Part shown: positions 30,401 through 42,101 of the stretch, one piece after another
Layout: each line of letters starts with the position of its first letter
Numbering within the stretch: position 1 is the stretch's first letter
NCBI GenBank assembly: GCA_914767715.1
Contig: OU612067.1
Span: 24,278,162-24,342,161, forward strand
DNA length: 64,000 nt
Reading direction: 5' to 3'
From: Membranipora membranacea
Taxonomy: Eukaryota > Bryozoa > Gymnolaemata > Cheilostomatida > Membraniporidae
Position numbers and translations under genes: made by a program
The notes under the pieces: generated by a model
Seen by the model: only the letters and a program-made list of their open reading frames with translations
The model's database searches: none
What the model was told of the DNA's origin: nothing

Positions 30401-30820
30401 AGCAGGAGTTGCTCCTCCTCATGAGGTGAGTTAGAAGCAAATCTATTTTTTGATCTGAGCGAAAAAAAAACGTGATACCCACCCTTGGTATTATATTGAA
30501 AATTTCAAGTCAGCTTACTTACCGCCCTATTAATCCGAGGATTCCAATATTCTGGATTTTGATTAAGGCTGATAAGAGCTTGAACTGGTTGGAGTTTGAT
30601 AAAGATTCGAGAGAGTTTTAATTTTTGATGTTGCCGTATGGCATGTTTTTTTTTAGCAAAAGTGACCCTAATTAAAACGGACGCTGACGGAGAATGAAAA
30701 GCCGCAGAGGCAAACGGTTTGCTGATTCGAGATAAGCAGGAGTTGCTCCTCCTCATGAGGTGAGTTAGAAGCGAATCTATTTTTTGATCTGAGCGAAAAA
30801 AAAGCGTGATACCCACCCTT
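21460..30820 (+). repeat. Interleaved larger higher-order repeats (offsets 5010 and 4343 bp)
   Basis: Variants at about 21486-23467 recur about 5010 bp later at 26496-28478, including the rare GAACTGATAGG form (22234 and 27244) and the GAGTAAGAAG form. Variants at about 24492-26473 recur 4343 bp (13 monomers) later at 28835-30816. A three-monomer cassette (a GAACTGATTGG unit, a CTATATTTTGA unit and a GCTCCAGCTCATG unit) is found at about 24.47, 28.81, 33.49 and 36.83 kb. It appears to be a reused building block. Confidence 0.7.
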
Positions 30821-33800
30821 GGTATTATTTTGAAAATTTCATGTCAGCTTAATTACCGCCCTATTAATCCGAGGATTCCAATATTCTGGATTTTGAATAA
30901 GGCCGATCAGAGCTTGAACTGGTTGGAGTTTGATAAAGATTTGAGAGAGTTTTAATTTTTGATGTTGCCGTATGGCATGTTTTTTTTTAGCAAAAGTGAC
31001 CCTAATTAAAACGGACGCTGACGGAGAATGCAAAACCGCAGAGGCAAACGGTTTGCTGATTCGAGATAAGCAGGAGTTGCTCCTCCTCATGAGGTGAGTT
31101 AGAAGCAAATCTATTTTTTGATCTGAGCGAAAAAAAAGCGTGATACCCACCCTTGGTATTGTTTTGAAAATTTCAAGTCACCTTAATTACCGCCCTATTA
31201 ATCCGAGGATTCCAATATTCTGGATTTTGAATAAGGCCGATAAGAGCTTGAACTGATTGGAGTTTGATAAAGATTCGAGAGAGTTTTAATTTTTGATGTT
31301 GCCGTATGGCATGTTTTCTTTTAGCAAAAGTGACCCTAATTAAAACGGACGCTGACGAAGAATGAAAAGCCGCAGAGGCAAACGGTTTGCTGATTCGAGA
31401 TAAGCAGGAGTTGCTCCTCCTCATGAGGTGAGTTAGAAGCAAATCTATTTTTTGATCTGAGCGAAAAAAAAGCGTGATACCCATCCTTGGTATTATTTTA
31501 AAAATTTCAAATCAGCTTAATTACCGCCCTATTAATCCGAGGATTCCAATATTCTGGATTTTGATTAAGGCCGATAAGAGCTTGAACTGGTTGGAGTTTG
31601 ATAAAGATTCGAGAGAATTTTAATTTTTGATGTTGCCGTATGGCATGTTTTTTTTTAGCAAAAGTGACCCTAATTAAAACGGACGCTGACGGAGAATGAA
31701 AAGCCGCAGAGGCAAACGGTTTGCTGATTCGAGATAAGCAGGAGTTGCTCCTCCTCATGAGGTGAGTTAGAAGCAAATCTGTTTTTTGATCTGAGCGAAA
31801 AAAAAGCGTGATACCCACCCTTGGTATTATTTTGAAAATTTCAAGTCAGCTTAATTACCGCCCTATTAATCCGAGGATTCCAATATTCTGGATTTTGAAT
31901 TAGGCCGATAAGAGCTTGAACTGGTTGGAGTTTGATAAAGATTCGAGAGAGTTTTAATTTTTGATGTTGCCGTATGGCATGTTTTTTTTTAGCAAAAGTG
32001 ACCCTAATTAAAACGGACGCTGACGGAGAATGAAAACCCACAGAGGCAAACGGTTTGCTGATTCGAGATAAGCAGGAGTTGCTCCAGCTCATGAGGTGAG
32101 TTAGAAGCAAATCTATTTTTTGATCTGAGCGAAAAAAAAACGTGATACCCACCCTTGGTATTATTTTGAAAATTTCAAGTCAGCTTAATTACCGCCCTAT
32201 TAATCCGAGGAGTCCAATATTCTGGATTTTGATTAAGGCCGATAAGAGCTTGAACTGGTTGGAGTTTGATAAAGATTCGAGAGAGTTTTAATTTTTGATG
32301 TTGCCGTATGGCATGTTTTTTTTTAGCAAAAGTGACCCTAATTAAAACGGACGCTGACGGAGAATGAAAAGCCGCAGAGGCAAACGGTTTGCTGATTCGA
32401 GATAAGCAGGAGTTGCTCCTCCTCATGAGGTGAGTTAGAAGCAAATCTGTTTTTTGATCTGAGCGAAAAAAAAGCGTGATACCCACCCTTGGTATTATTT
32501 TGAAAATTTCAAGTCAGCTTAATTACCGCCCTATTAATCCGAGGATTCCAATATTCTGGATTTTGAATTAGGCCGATAAGAGCTTGAACTGGTTGGAGTT
32601 TGATAAAGATTCGAGAGAGTTTTAATTTTTGATGTTGCCGTATGGCATGTTTTTTTTTAGCAAAAGTGACCCTAATTAAAACGGACGCTGACGGAGAATG
32701 AAAAGCCGCAGAGGCAAACGGTTTGCTGATTCGAGATAAGCAGGAGTTGCTCCTCCTCATGAGGTGAGTTAGAAGCAAATCTATTTTTTGATCTGAGCGA
32801 AAAAAAAGCGTGATACCCACCCTTGGTATTATTTTGAAAATTTCAAGTCAGCTTAATTACCGCCCTATTAATCCGAGGATTCCAATATTCTGGATTTTGA
32901 ATAAGGCCGATAAGAGCTTGAACTGGTTGGAGTTTGATAAAGATTCGAGAGAGTTTTAATTTTTGATGTTGCCGTATGGCATGTTTTTTTTTAGCAAAAG
33001 TGACCCTAATTAAAACGGACGCTGACGGAGAATGAAAAGCCGCAGAGGCAAACGGTTTGCTGATTCGAGATAAGCAGGAGTTGCTCCTCCTCATGAGGTG
33101 AGTTAGAAGCAAATCTATTTTTTGATCTGAGCGAAAAAAAAACGTGATACCCACCCTTGGTATTATTTTGAAAATTTCAAGTCAGCTTAATTACCGCCCT
33201 ATTAATCCGAGGATTCCAATATTCTGGATTTTGATTAAGGCTGATAAGAGCTTGAACTGGTTGGAGTTTGATAAAGATTCGAGAGAGTTTTAATTTTTGA
33301 TGTTGCCGTATGGCATGTTTTTTTTTAGCAAAAGTGACCCTAATTAAAACGGACGCTGACGGAGAATGAAAAGCCGCAGAGGAAAACGGTTTGCTGATTC
33401 GAGATAAGCAGGAGTTGCTCCTCCTCATGAGGTGAGTTAGAAGCAAATCTATTTTTTGATCTGAGCGAAAAAAAAGCGCGATACCCACCCTTGGTATTAT
33501 TTTGAAAATTTCAAGTCTCCTTAATTACCGCCCTATTAATCCGAGGATTCCAATATTCTGGATTTTGAATAAGGCCGATAAGAGCTTGAACTGATTGGAG
33601 TTTGATAAAGATTCGAGAGAGTTTTAATTTTTGATGTTGCCGTATGGCATGTTTTATTTTAGCAAAAGTGACCCTAATTAAAACGGACGCTGACGGAGAA
33701 TGAAAAGCCGCAGAGGCAAACGGTTTGCTGATTCGAGATAAGCAGGAGTTGCTCCTCCTCATGAGGTGAGTTAGAAGCAAATCTGTTTTTTGATCTGAGC

Positions 33801-34732
33801 GAAAAAAAAGCGTGATACCCACCCTTGGTATTATTTTGAAAATTTCAAGTCACCTTAATTACCGCCCTATTAATCCGAGGATTCCAATATTCTGGATTTT
33901 GAATAAGGCCGATAAGAGCTTGAACTGGTTGGAGTTTGATAAAGATTCGAGAGAGTTTTAATTTTTGATGTTGCCGTATGGCATGTTTTTTTTTAGCAAA
34001 AGTGACCCTAATTAAAACGGACGCTGACGGAGAATGAAAAGCCGCAGAGGCAAACGGTTTGCTGATTCGAGATAAGCAGGAGTTGCTCCTCCTCATGAGG
34101 TGAGTTAGAAGCAAATCTATATTTTGATCTGAGCGAAAAAAAAGCGTCATACCCACCCTTGGTATTATTTTGAAAATTTCAAGTCAGCTTAATTACCGCC
34201 CTATTAATCCGAGGATTCCAATATTCTGGATTTTGAATGAGGCCGATAAGAGCTTGAACTGGTTGGAGTTTGATAAAGATTCGAGAGAGTTTTAATTTTT
34301 GATGTTGCCGTATGGCATGTTTTTTTTTAGCAAAAGTGACCCTAATTAAAACGGACGCTGACGGAGAATGAAAAGCCGCAGAGGCAAACGGTTTGCTGAT
34401 TCGAGATAAGCAGGAGTTGCTCCAGCTCATGAGGTGAGTTAGAAGCAAATCTATTTTTTGATCTGAGCGAAAAAAAAACGTGATACCCACCCTTGGTATT
34501 ATTTTGAAAATTTCAAGTCAGCTTAATTACCGCCCTATTAATCCGAGGATTCCAATATTCTGGATTTTGAATAAGGCCGATAAGAGCTTGAACTTTTTGG
34601 AGTTTGATAAAGATTCGAGAGAGTTTTAATTTTTGATGTTGCCGTATGGCATGTTTTTTTTTAGCAAAAGTGACCCTAATTAAAACGGACGCTGACGGAG
34701 AATGAAAAGCCGCAGAGGCAAACGGTTTGCTG

Positions 34733-34749
34733 ATTCGAGATAAGCGGGA
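34733..34749 (+). other. Exact CENP-B-box consensus match in satellite monomer
   Basis: The 17-mer ATTCGAGATAAGCGGGA fits NTTCGNNNNANNCGGGN at all nine fixed positions. Most other monomers carry CAGG in place of CGGG (8 of 9), for example at 16-32. Protein binding is not shown; only the sequence match is seen. Confidence 0.55.
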
Positions 34750-37700
34750 GTTGCTCCTCCTCATGAGGTGAGTTAGAAGCAAATCTATTTTTTGATCTGA
34801 GCGAAAAAAAAGCGTCATACCCACCCTTGGTATTATTTTGAAAATTTCAAGTCAGCTTAATTACCGCCCTATTAATCCGAGGATTCCAATATTCTGGATT
34901 TTAAATGAGGCCGATAAGAGCTTGAACTGGTTGGAGTTTGATGAAGATTCGAGAGAGTTTTAATTTTTGATGTTGCCGTATGGCATGTTTTTTTTTAGCA
35001 AAAGTGACCCTAATTAAAACGGACGCTGACGGAGAATGAAAAGCCGCAGAGGAAAACGGTTTGCTGATTCGAGATAAGCAGGAGTTGCTCCTCCTGATGA
35101 GGTGAGTTAGAAGCAAATCTATTTTTTGATCTGAGCGAAAAAAAAGCGTGATACCCACCCTTGGTATTATTTTGAAAATTTCAAGTCAGCTTAATTACCG
35201 CCCTATTAATCCGAGGATTCCAATATTCTGGATTTTGAATAAGGCCGATAAGAGCTTGAACTGGTTGGAGTTTGATAAAGATTCGAGAGAGTTTTAATTT
35301 TTGATGTTGCCGTATGGCATGTTTTTTTTAGCAAAAGTGACCCTAATTAAAACGGACGCTGACGGATAATGAAAAGCCGCAGAGGCAAACGGTTTGCTGA
35401 TTCGATATAAGCAGGAGTTGCTCCTCCTCATGAGGTGAGTTAGAAGCAAATCTATTTTTTGATCTGAGCGAAAAAAAAGCGTGATACCCACCCTTGGTAT
35501 TATTTTGAAAATTTCAAGTCAGCTTAATTACCGCCCTATTAATCCGAGGATTCCAATATTCTGGATTTTGAATAAGGCCGATAAGAGCTTGAACTGGTTG
35601 GAGTTTGATAAAGATTCGAGAGAGTTTTAATTTTTGATGTTGCCGTATGGCATGTTTTTTTTTAGCAAAATTGAACCTAATTAAAACGGACGCTGACGGA
35701 GAATGAAAAGCCGCAGAGGCAAACGGTTTGCTGATTCGAGATAAGCAGGAGTTGCTCCTCCTCATGAGGTGAGTTAGAAGCAAATCTAATTTTTGATCTG
35801 AGCGAAAAAAATCGTGATACCCACCCTTGGTATTATTTTGAAAATTTCAAGTCAGCTTAATTACCGCCCTATTAATCCGAGGATTCCAATATTCTGGATT
35901 TTGAATAAGGCCGATAAGAGCTTGAACTGGTTGGAGTTCGATAAAGATTCGAGAGAGTTTTAATTTTTGATGCTGCCGTATGGCATGGTTTTTTTTAGCA
36001 AAAGTGACCCTAATTAAAACGGACGCTGACGGAGAATGAAAAGCCGCAGAGGCAAACGGTATGCTGATTCGAGATAATTAGGAGTTGCTCCTCGTCATGA
36101 GGTGAGTTAGAAGCAAATCTATTTTTTGATCTGAGCGAAAAAAAAGCGTGATACCCACCCTTGGTATTATTTTGAAAATTTCAAGTCAGCTTAATTACCG
36201 CCCTATTAATCCGAGGATTCCAATATTCTGGATTTTGAATAAGGCCGATAAGAGCTTGAACTGGTTGGAGTTTGATAAAGATTCGAGAGAGTTTTAATTT
36301 TTGATGCTGCCGTATGGCATGTTTTTTTTTGGCAAAAGTGCCCCTAATTAAAGCGGACGCTGAAGGAGAATGAATAGCTGCAGAGCAAAACGGCTTGCTG
36401 ATTCGAGATAAGCAGGAGTTGCTCCTCCTCATGAGGTGAGTTAGAAGCAAATCTATTTTTTGATCTGAGCGAAAAAAAAACGTGATACCCACCCTTGGTA
36501 TTATTTTGAAAATTTCAAGTCAGCTTAATTACCGCCCTATTAATCCGAGGATTCCAATATTCTGGATTTTGATTAAGGCTGATAAGAGCTTGAACTGGTT
36601 GGAGTTTGATAAAGATTCGAGAGAGTTTTAATTTTTGATGTTGCCGTATGGCATGTTTTTTTTTAGCAAAAGTGACCCTAATTAAAACGGACGCTGACGG
36701 AGAATGAAAAGCCGCAGAGGAAAACGGTTTGCTGATTCGAGATAAGCAGGAGTTGCTCCTCCTCATGAGGTGAGTTAGAAGCAAATCTATTTTTTGATCT
36801 GAGCGAAAAAAAAGCGTGATACCCACCCTTGGTATTATTTTGAAAATTTCAAGTCACCTTAATTACCGCCCTATTAATCCGAGGATTCCAATATTCTGGA
36901 TTTTGAATAAGGCCGATAAGAGCTTGAACTGATTGGAGTTTGATAAAGATTCGAGAGAGTTTTAATTTTTGATGTTGCCGTATGGCATGTTTTATTTTAG
37001 CAAAAGTGACCCTAATTAAAACGGACGCTGACGGAGAATGAAAAGCCGCAGAGGCAAACGGTTTGCTGATTCGAGATAAGCAGGAGTTGCTCCTCCTCAT
37101 GAGGTGAGTTAGAAGCAAATCTGTTTTTTGATCTGAGCGAAAAAAAAGCGTGATACCCACCCTTGGTATTATTTTGAAAATTTCAAGTCACCTTAATTAC
37201 CGCCCTATTAATCCGAGGATTCCAATATTCTGGATTTTGAATAAGGCCGATAAGAGCTTGAACTGGTTGGAGTTTGATAAAGATTCGAGAGAGTTTTAAT
37301 TTTTGATGTTGCCGTATGGCATGTTTTTTTTTAGCAAAAGTGACCCTAATTAAAACGGACGCTGACGGAGAATGAAAAGCCGCAGAGGCAAACGGTTTGC
37401 TGATTCGAGATAAGCAGGAGTTGCTCCTCCTCATGAGGTGAGTTAGAAGCAAATCTATATTTTGATCTGAGCGAAAAAAAAGCGTGATACCCACCCTTGG
37501 TATTATTTTGAAAATTTCAAGTCAGCTTAATTACCGCCCTATTAATCCGAGGATTCCAATATTCTGGATTTTGAATGAGGCCGATAAGAGCTTGAACTGG
37601 TTGGAGTTTGATAAAGATTCGAGAGAGTTTTAATTTTTGATGTTGCCGTATGGCATGTTTTTTTTTAGCAAAAGTGACCCTAATTAAAACGGACGCTGAC

Positions 37701-38070
37701 GGAGAATGAAAAGCCGCAGAGGCAAACGGTTTGCTGATTCGAGATAAGCAGGAGTTGCTCCAGCTCATGAGGTGAGTTAGAAGCAAATCTATTTTTTGAT
37801 CTGAGCGAAAAAAAAACGTGATACCCACCCTTGGTATTATTTTGAAAATTTCAAGTCAGCTTAATTACCGCCCTATTAATCCGAGGATTCCAATATTCTG
37901 GATTTTGAATAAGGCCGATAAGAGCTTGAACTTTTTGGAGTTTGATAAAGATTCGAGAGAGTTTTAATTTTTGATGTTGCCGTATGGCATGTTTTTTTTT
38001 AGCAAAAGTGACCCTAATTAAAACGGACGCTGACGGAGAATGAAAAGCCGCAGAGGCAAACGGTTTGCTG

Positions 38071-38087
38071 ATTCGAGATAAGCGGGA
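38071..38087 (+). other. Second exact CENP-B-box consensus match
   Basis: This is the same 17-mer as at 34733, carried to this place by the 3338-bp higher-order duplication, so it is not an independent origin. All nine fixed positions of NTTCGNNNNANNCGGGN are met. Confidence 0.55.
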
Positions 38088-39789
38088 GTTGCTCCTCCTC
38101 ATGAGGTGAGTTAGAAGCAAATCTATTTTTTGATCTGAGCGAAAAAAAAGCGTCATACCCACCCTTGGTATTATTTTGAAAATTTCAAGTCAGCTTAATT
38201 ACCGCCCTATTAATCCGAGGATTCCAATATTCTGGATTTTAAATGAGGCCGATAAGAGCTTGAACTGGTTGGAGTTTGATGAAGATTCGAGAGAGTTTTA
38301 ATTTTTGATGTTGCCGTATGGCATGTTTTTTTTTAGCAAAAGTGATCCTAATTAAAACGGACGCTGACGGAGAATGAAAAGCCGCAGAGGAAAACGGTTT
38401 GCTGATTCGAGATAAGCAGGAGTTGCTCCTCCTGATGAGGTGAGTTAGAAGCAAATCTATTTTTTGATCTGAGCGAAAAAAAAGCGTGATACCCACCCTT
38501 GGTATTATTTTGAAAATTTCAAGTCAGCTTAATTACCGCCCTATTAATCCGAGGATTCCAATATTCTGGATTTTGAATAAGGCCGATAAGAGCTTGAACT
38601 GGTTGGAGTTTGATAAAGATTCGAGAGAGTTTTAATTTTTGATGTTGCCGTATGGCATGTTTTTTTTAGCAAAAGTGACCCTAATTAAAACGGACGCTGA
38701 CGGATAATGAAAAGCCGCAGAGGCAAACGGTTTGCTGATTCGAGATAAGCAGGAGTTGCTCCTCCTCATGAGGTGAGTTAGAAGCAAATCTATTTTTTGA
38801 TCTGAGCGAAAAAAAAGCGTGATACCCACCCTTGGTATTATTTTGAAAATTTCAAGTCAGCTTAATTACCGCCCTATTAATCCGAGGATTCCAATATTCT
38901 GGATTTTGAATAAGGCCGATAAGAGCTTGAACTGGTTGGAGTTTGATAAAGATTCGAGAGAGTTTTAATTTTTGATGTTGCCGTATGGCATGTTTTTTTT
39001 TAGCAAAAGTGACCCTAATTAAAACGGACGCTGACGGAGAATGAAAAGCCGCAGAGGCAAACGGTTTGCTGATTCGAGATAAGCAGGAGTTGCTCCTCCT
39101 CATGAGGTGAGTTAGAAGCAAATCTAATTTTTGATCTGAGCGAAAAAAATCGTGATACCCACCCTTGGTATTATTTTGAAAATTTCAAGTCAGCTTAATT
39201 ACCGCCCTATTAATCCGAGGATTCCAATATTCTGGATTTTGAATAAGGCCGATAAGAGCTTGAACTGGTTGGAGTTCGATAAAGATTCGAGAGAGTTTTA
39301 ATTTTTGATGCTGCCGTATGGCATGGTTTTTTTTAGCAAAAGTGACCCTAATTAAAACGGACGCTGACGGAGAATGAAAAGCCGCAGAGGCAAACGGTAT
39401 GCTGATTCGAGATAATTAGGAGTTGCTCCTCGTCATGAGGTGAGTTAGAAGCAAATCTATTTTTTGATCTGAGCGAAAAAAAAGCGTGATACCCACCCTT
39501 GGTATTATTTTGAAAATTTCAAGTCAGCTTAATTACCGCCCTATTAATCCGAGGATTCCAATATTCTGGATTTTGAATAAGGCCGATAAGAGCTTGAACT
39601 GGTTGGAGTTTGATAAAGATTCGAGAGAGTTTTAATTTTTGATGCTGCCGTATGGCATGTTTTTTTTTGGCAAAAGTGCCCCTAATTAAAGCGGACGCTG
39701 AAGGAGAATGAATAGCTGCAGAGCAAAACGGCTTGCTGATTCGAGATAAGCAGGAGTTGCTCCTCCTCATGAGGTGAATTAGAAGCAAA

Positions 39790-41130
39790 CTTATTTTTTG
39801 ATCTGAGCGAAAAAAAAGTGTGATACCCACCCTTGGTATTATTTTGCAAATTTCAAGTCAGCTTAATTACCGCCCTGTTAATCCAAGGATTCCAATATTC
39901 TGGATTTTGAATAAGGCCGATAAGAGCTTGAACTGGTCGGAGTTTGATAAAGATTCGAGAGAGTTTAATTTTTTGATGCTGCCGTATGGCATGTTTTTTT
40001 TTAGCAAAAGTGACCCTAATTAAAACGGATGCCGACGGAGAATGAAAAGCCGCTGAGAAAACGGCTTGCTGATTCAAGATAAGCAGGAGTTGCTCCTCCT
40101 TATGAGGTGAGTTAGAAGCAAATCTATTTTTTGATCTGAGCGAAAAAAAAGTGTGATACCCACCCTTGGTATTATTTTGCAAATTTCAAGTCAGCTTAAT
40201 TACCGCCCTATTAATCCGAAATTCCAACATTCTGGATTTTGAATAAGGCCGATAAGAGCTTGAACTGGTCGGAGTTTGATAAAGGTTCGAGAGAGTTTTA
40301 TTTTCTAATGCTGCCGTATGGCATGTTTTTTTTTAGCAAAAGTGACCCTAATTCAAACGGAAGCTGACAGAGAATGAACAGCCGCAGAGCCAAACGGTTT
40401 GCTGATTCAAGATAGGCAGGAGTTGTTCCTCCTCATGAGGTGAGTTAGAAGCAACTCTATTTTTTGATCTGAGCAAACAAAAAGCGTGATAACCACCCTT
40501 GGTATTATTTTGAAAATTTCAAGTCAGCTTAATTACTGCCCTATTAATCCGAGGATTCCAGTATTCTTGATTTTGAATGAGGCCAATAAGAGCTTGAACT
40601 GGCCGAAGTTTAATAAAGATTCGAGAGAGTTTTATTTTTTAATGCTGCCGTATGGCTTTTTTTTTAGCAAAAGTGATTCTTATTAAAACGGACGCTGACG
40701 GAGAATGAAAAGCCGCAGAGCCAAACGGTTTGCTGATTCGAGATAAGCAAGAGTTGCTCCTTCTCATGAGGTGAGTTAGAAGCAAATCTTTTTTTCATCT
40801 GAGTTAAAAAAAAGCGTGATACCCACCCTTGGTATTATTTTGCAACTTTCAAGTCAGCTTAATTACCGTCCTAATAATCCGAAGATTCCAATATTCTGGA
40901 TTTTGAATAAGGCCGATAAGAGCTTGAGCTGGTCGAGGTTTGATAAAGATTCGAGAGAGTTTAATTTTTTAATGCTGCCGTATGGCATGTTTTTTTTAGC
41001 AAAAGTGACCCTAATTAAAACGGACGCCGACGGAGGTTGTAAAGCCGCAGAGCCAAATGGTTCGCTGATTCGAGATAAGCAGGAGTTGCTCCCCCTCAAG
41101 AGGTGAGTTAGAAGCAAATCTATTTTAAGA
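39790..41130 (+). repeat. Diverged edge monomers of the satellite array
   Basis: The last four units differ from the array core far more than core units differ from each other. They have TTTTGCAAATTTC, AACTGGTCGG, ATGCTGCCG and CAGAGCCAAACGG forms plus scattered indels. The last unit decays after about 41130 into unique sequence. Several of these forms are shared with the inverted satellite patch at 50318-51800, so they probably keep an older state that core homogenisation has erased. Confidence 0.85.
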
Positions 41131-42101
41131 TCTTGGCGAAAAAAAAAGGTAAGGTATTTTTGCTGCAGCTGGCGATATAAGGGTGTGCAGTACCTTAGTC
41201 AACCTATTAACAGCAATGTTTATCGTTGTCATTGAAGGATGGTTTGGGCAATCTCAATGTCGCTTGTTGTCAGCTTTCAACAATTTTAGCGATTATACGA
41301 TTGTGTATTCATGTTAGGTCTAGTCACTTATGAGTATAGGGTATATGTACCCATTGTCCCCAGGACCACTCTAAATTTCGCATAATCAATTCGTTGATGG
41401 TCTTTCCTTCGCATGCATGACTGCTAGCTTGTAACATAGCCATTTGAATGGCCTGATGGGATGGGGACGTTCACTCGGTAAAGCCAAGGGGTTCTGGCAG
41501 GTACTATTGCATAAGTGTTGTTCTTGTTTCTAGCCTACTGTTGATAACCATCCTATGACTGTTGTTAGTAAACTTTCTTTTTTATTATTAATGGCAATGT
41601 TTAACACTTGTTTTGAATTCATAACAGTTATTTTTGCACTTCTCACTTCTATTCACTCGCGGTGAAATAAAATTCATCATGGTGACTTCATTCTCCTTTA
41701 TGCTCACACTACTCTCCCGTCTTATCGGTAAGTTATCAGGTGGTAAACCTACACATGATCTGCTAGGAGTATGTGATCAGCAGTAAGCAGCTCAGGACCT
41801 TCATGGTCTAGCCTCACTCACTGTTGAAGGATACAATGTTTATACCCTACCCTCCCTGGTATCACTAGTTTATTTTTTAGAAAGTTGTCTTCCCACAGTA
41901 TAAAAGAAGGCAACTCACTGGCTTTTATTTGTGTATTCAAGTGATGTGAATGTTATAGTGATCAGTGACAAAAGAATCAAAATCTGTAGAACTCTTATGC
42001 GACCAGGTACACCTTTCTTTAGAGCAGGTACAACCTTCAAAGTTAAGTTATAAATCACAAACCATACCTGTACTCATTTAAACTACATTCATCATACACA
42101 G
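41131..42101. other. No gene seen between satellite and transposase-like gene
   Basis: This is unique AT-rich sequence. I see no coding-like open frame with splice sites and no repeat shared with the rest of the window. Any 5' exons of the transposase-like gene would have to lie here or have been lost to the satellite. Confidence 0.5.

Larger units (their letters stand above)
33155..39830 (+). repeat. 10-monomer higher-order repeat, two 3338-bp copies
   Basis: Variants at about 33177, 33511, 33845, 34179, 34513, 34901, 35294, 35514 and 36181 recur at 36515, 36849, 37183, 37517, 37851, 38239, 38632, 38852 and 39519, a constant offset of 3338 bp. Shared private changes include GAACTTTTTGG, the AAGCGGGAGTTG form that completes a CENP-B-box match, GATAATTAGGAG and the GGCAAAAGTGCCCC form. 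Point differences are few, so this duplication is recent. It lies close to the array edge. Confidence 0.92.
1..41130 (+). repeat. 334-bp satellite array, ~123 head-to-tail monomers
   Basis: The same unit recurs every 333-335 bases from the first base to about 41130, so the left end of the array lies outside the window. Length changes come mostly from the T run after GGCATG and from the A run before GCGTGATACC. Each monomer holds several small dyads: GCAAAC-G-GTTTGC, AGGAG-TTG-CTCCT, CCTCATGAGG and TTGAAA-A-TTTCAA. Between the first two lies a CENP-B-box-like 17-mer. Most monomers have an open frame of up to 103 codons on the minus strand. 334 is not a multiple of 3, so the frame cannot run on from unit to unit, and indels in the T run cut it to 65 codons in many copies. 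I read it as non-coding satellite DNA, possibly (peri)centromeric or heterochromatic. The periodicity is seen directly; the chromosomal role is inference. Confidence 0.97.

Noticed and set aside
463-39830. Around 120 minus-strand frames of 65-103 codons as a tandem gene family
   Set aside because: They fall in every satellite unit, cannot join because 334 is not a multiple of 3, and are often cut by T-run indels. There is no start or splice context.
1-41130. CRISPR array
   Set aside because: The period is 334 bp with no short repeat and variable spacer pattern, and the whole unit is conserved. The context is eukaryotic.
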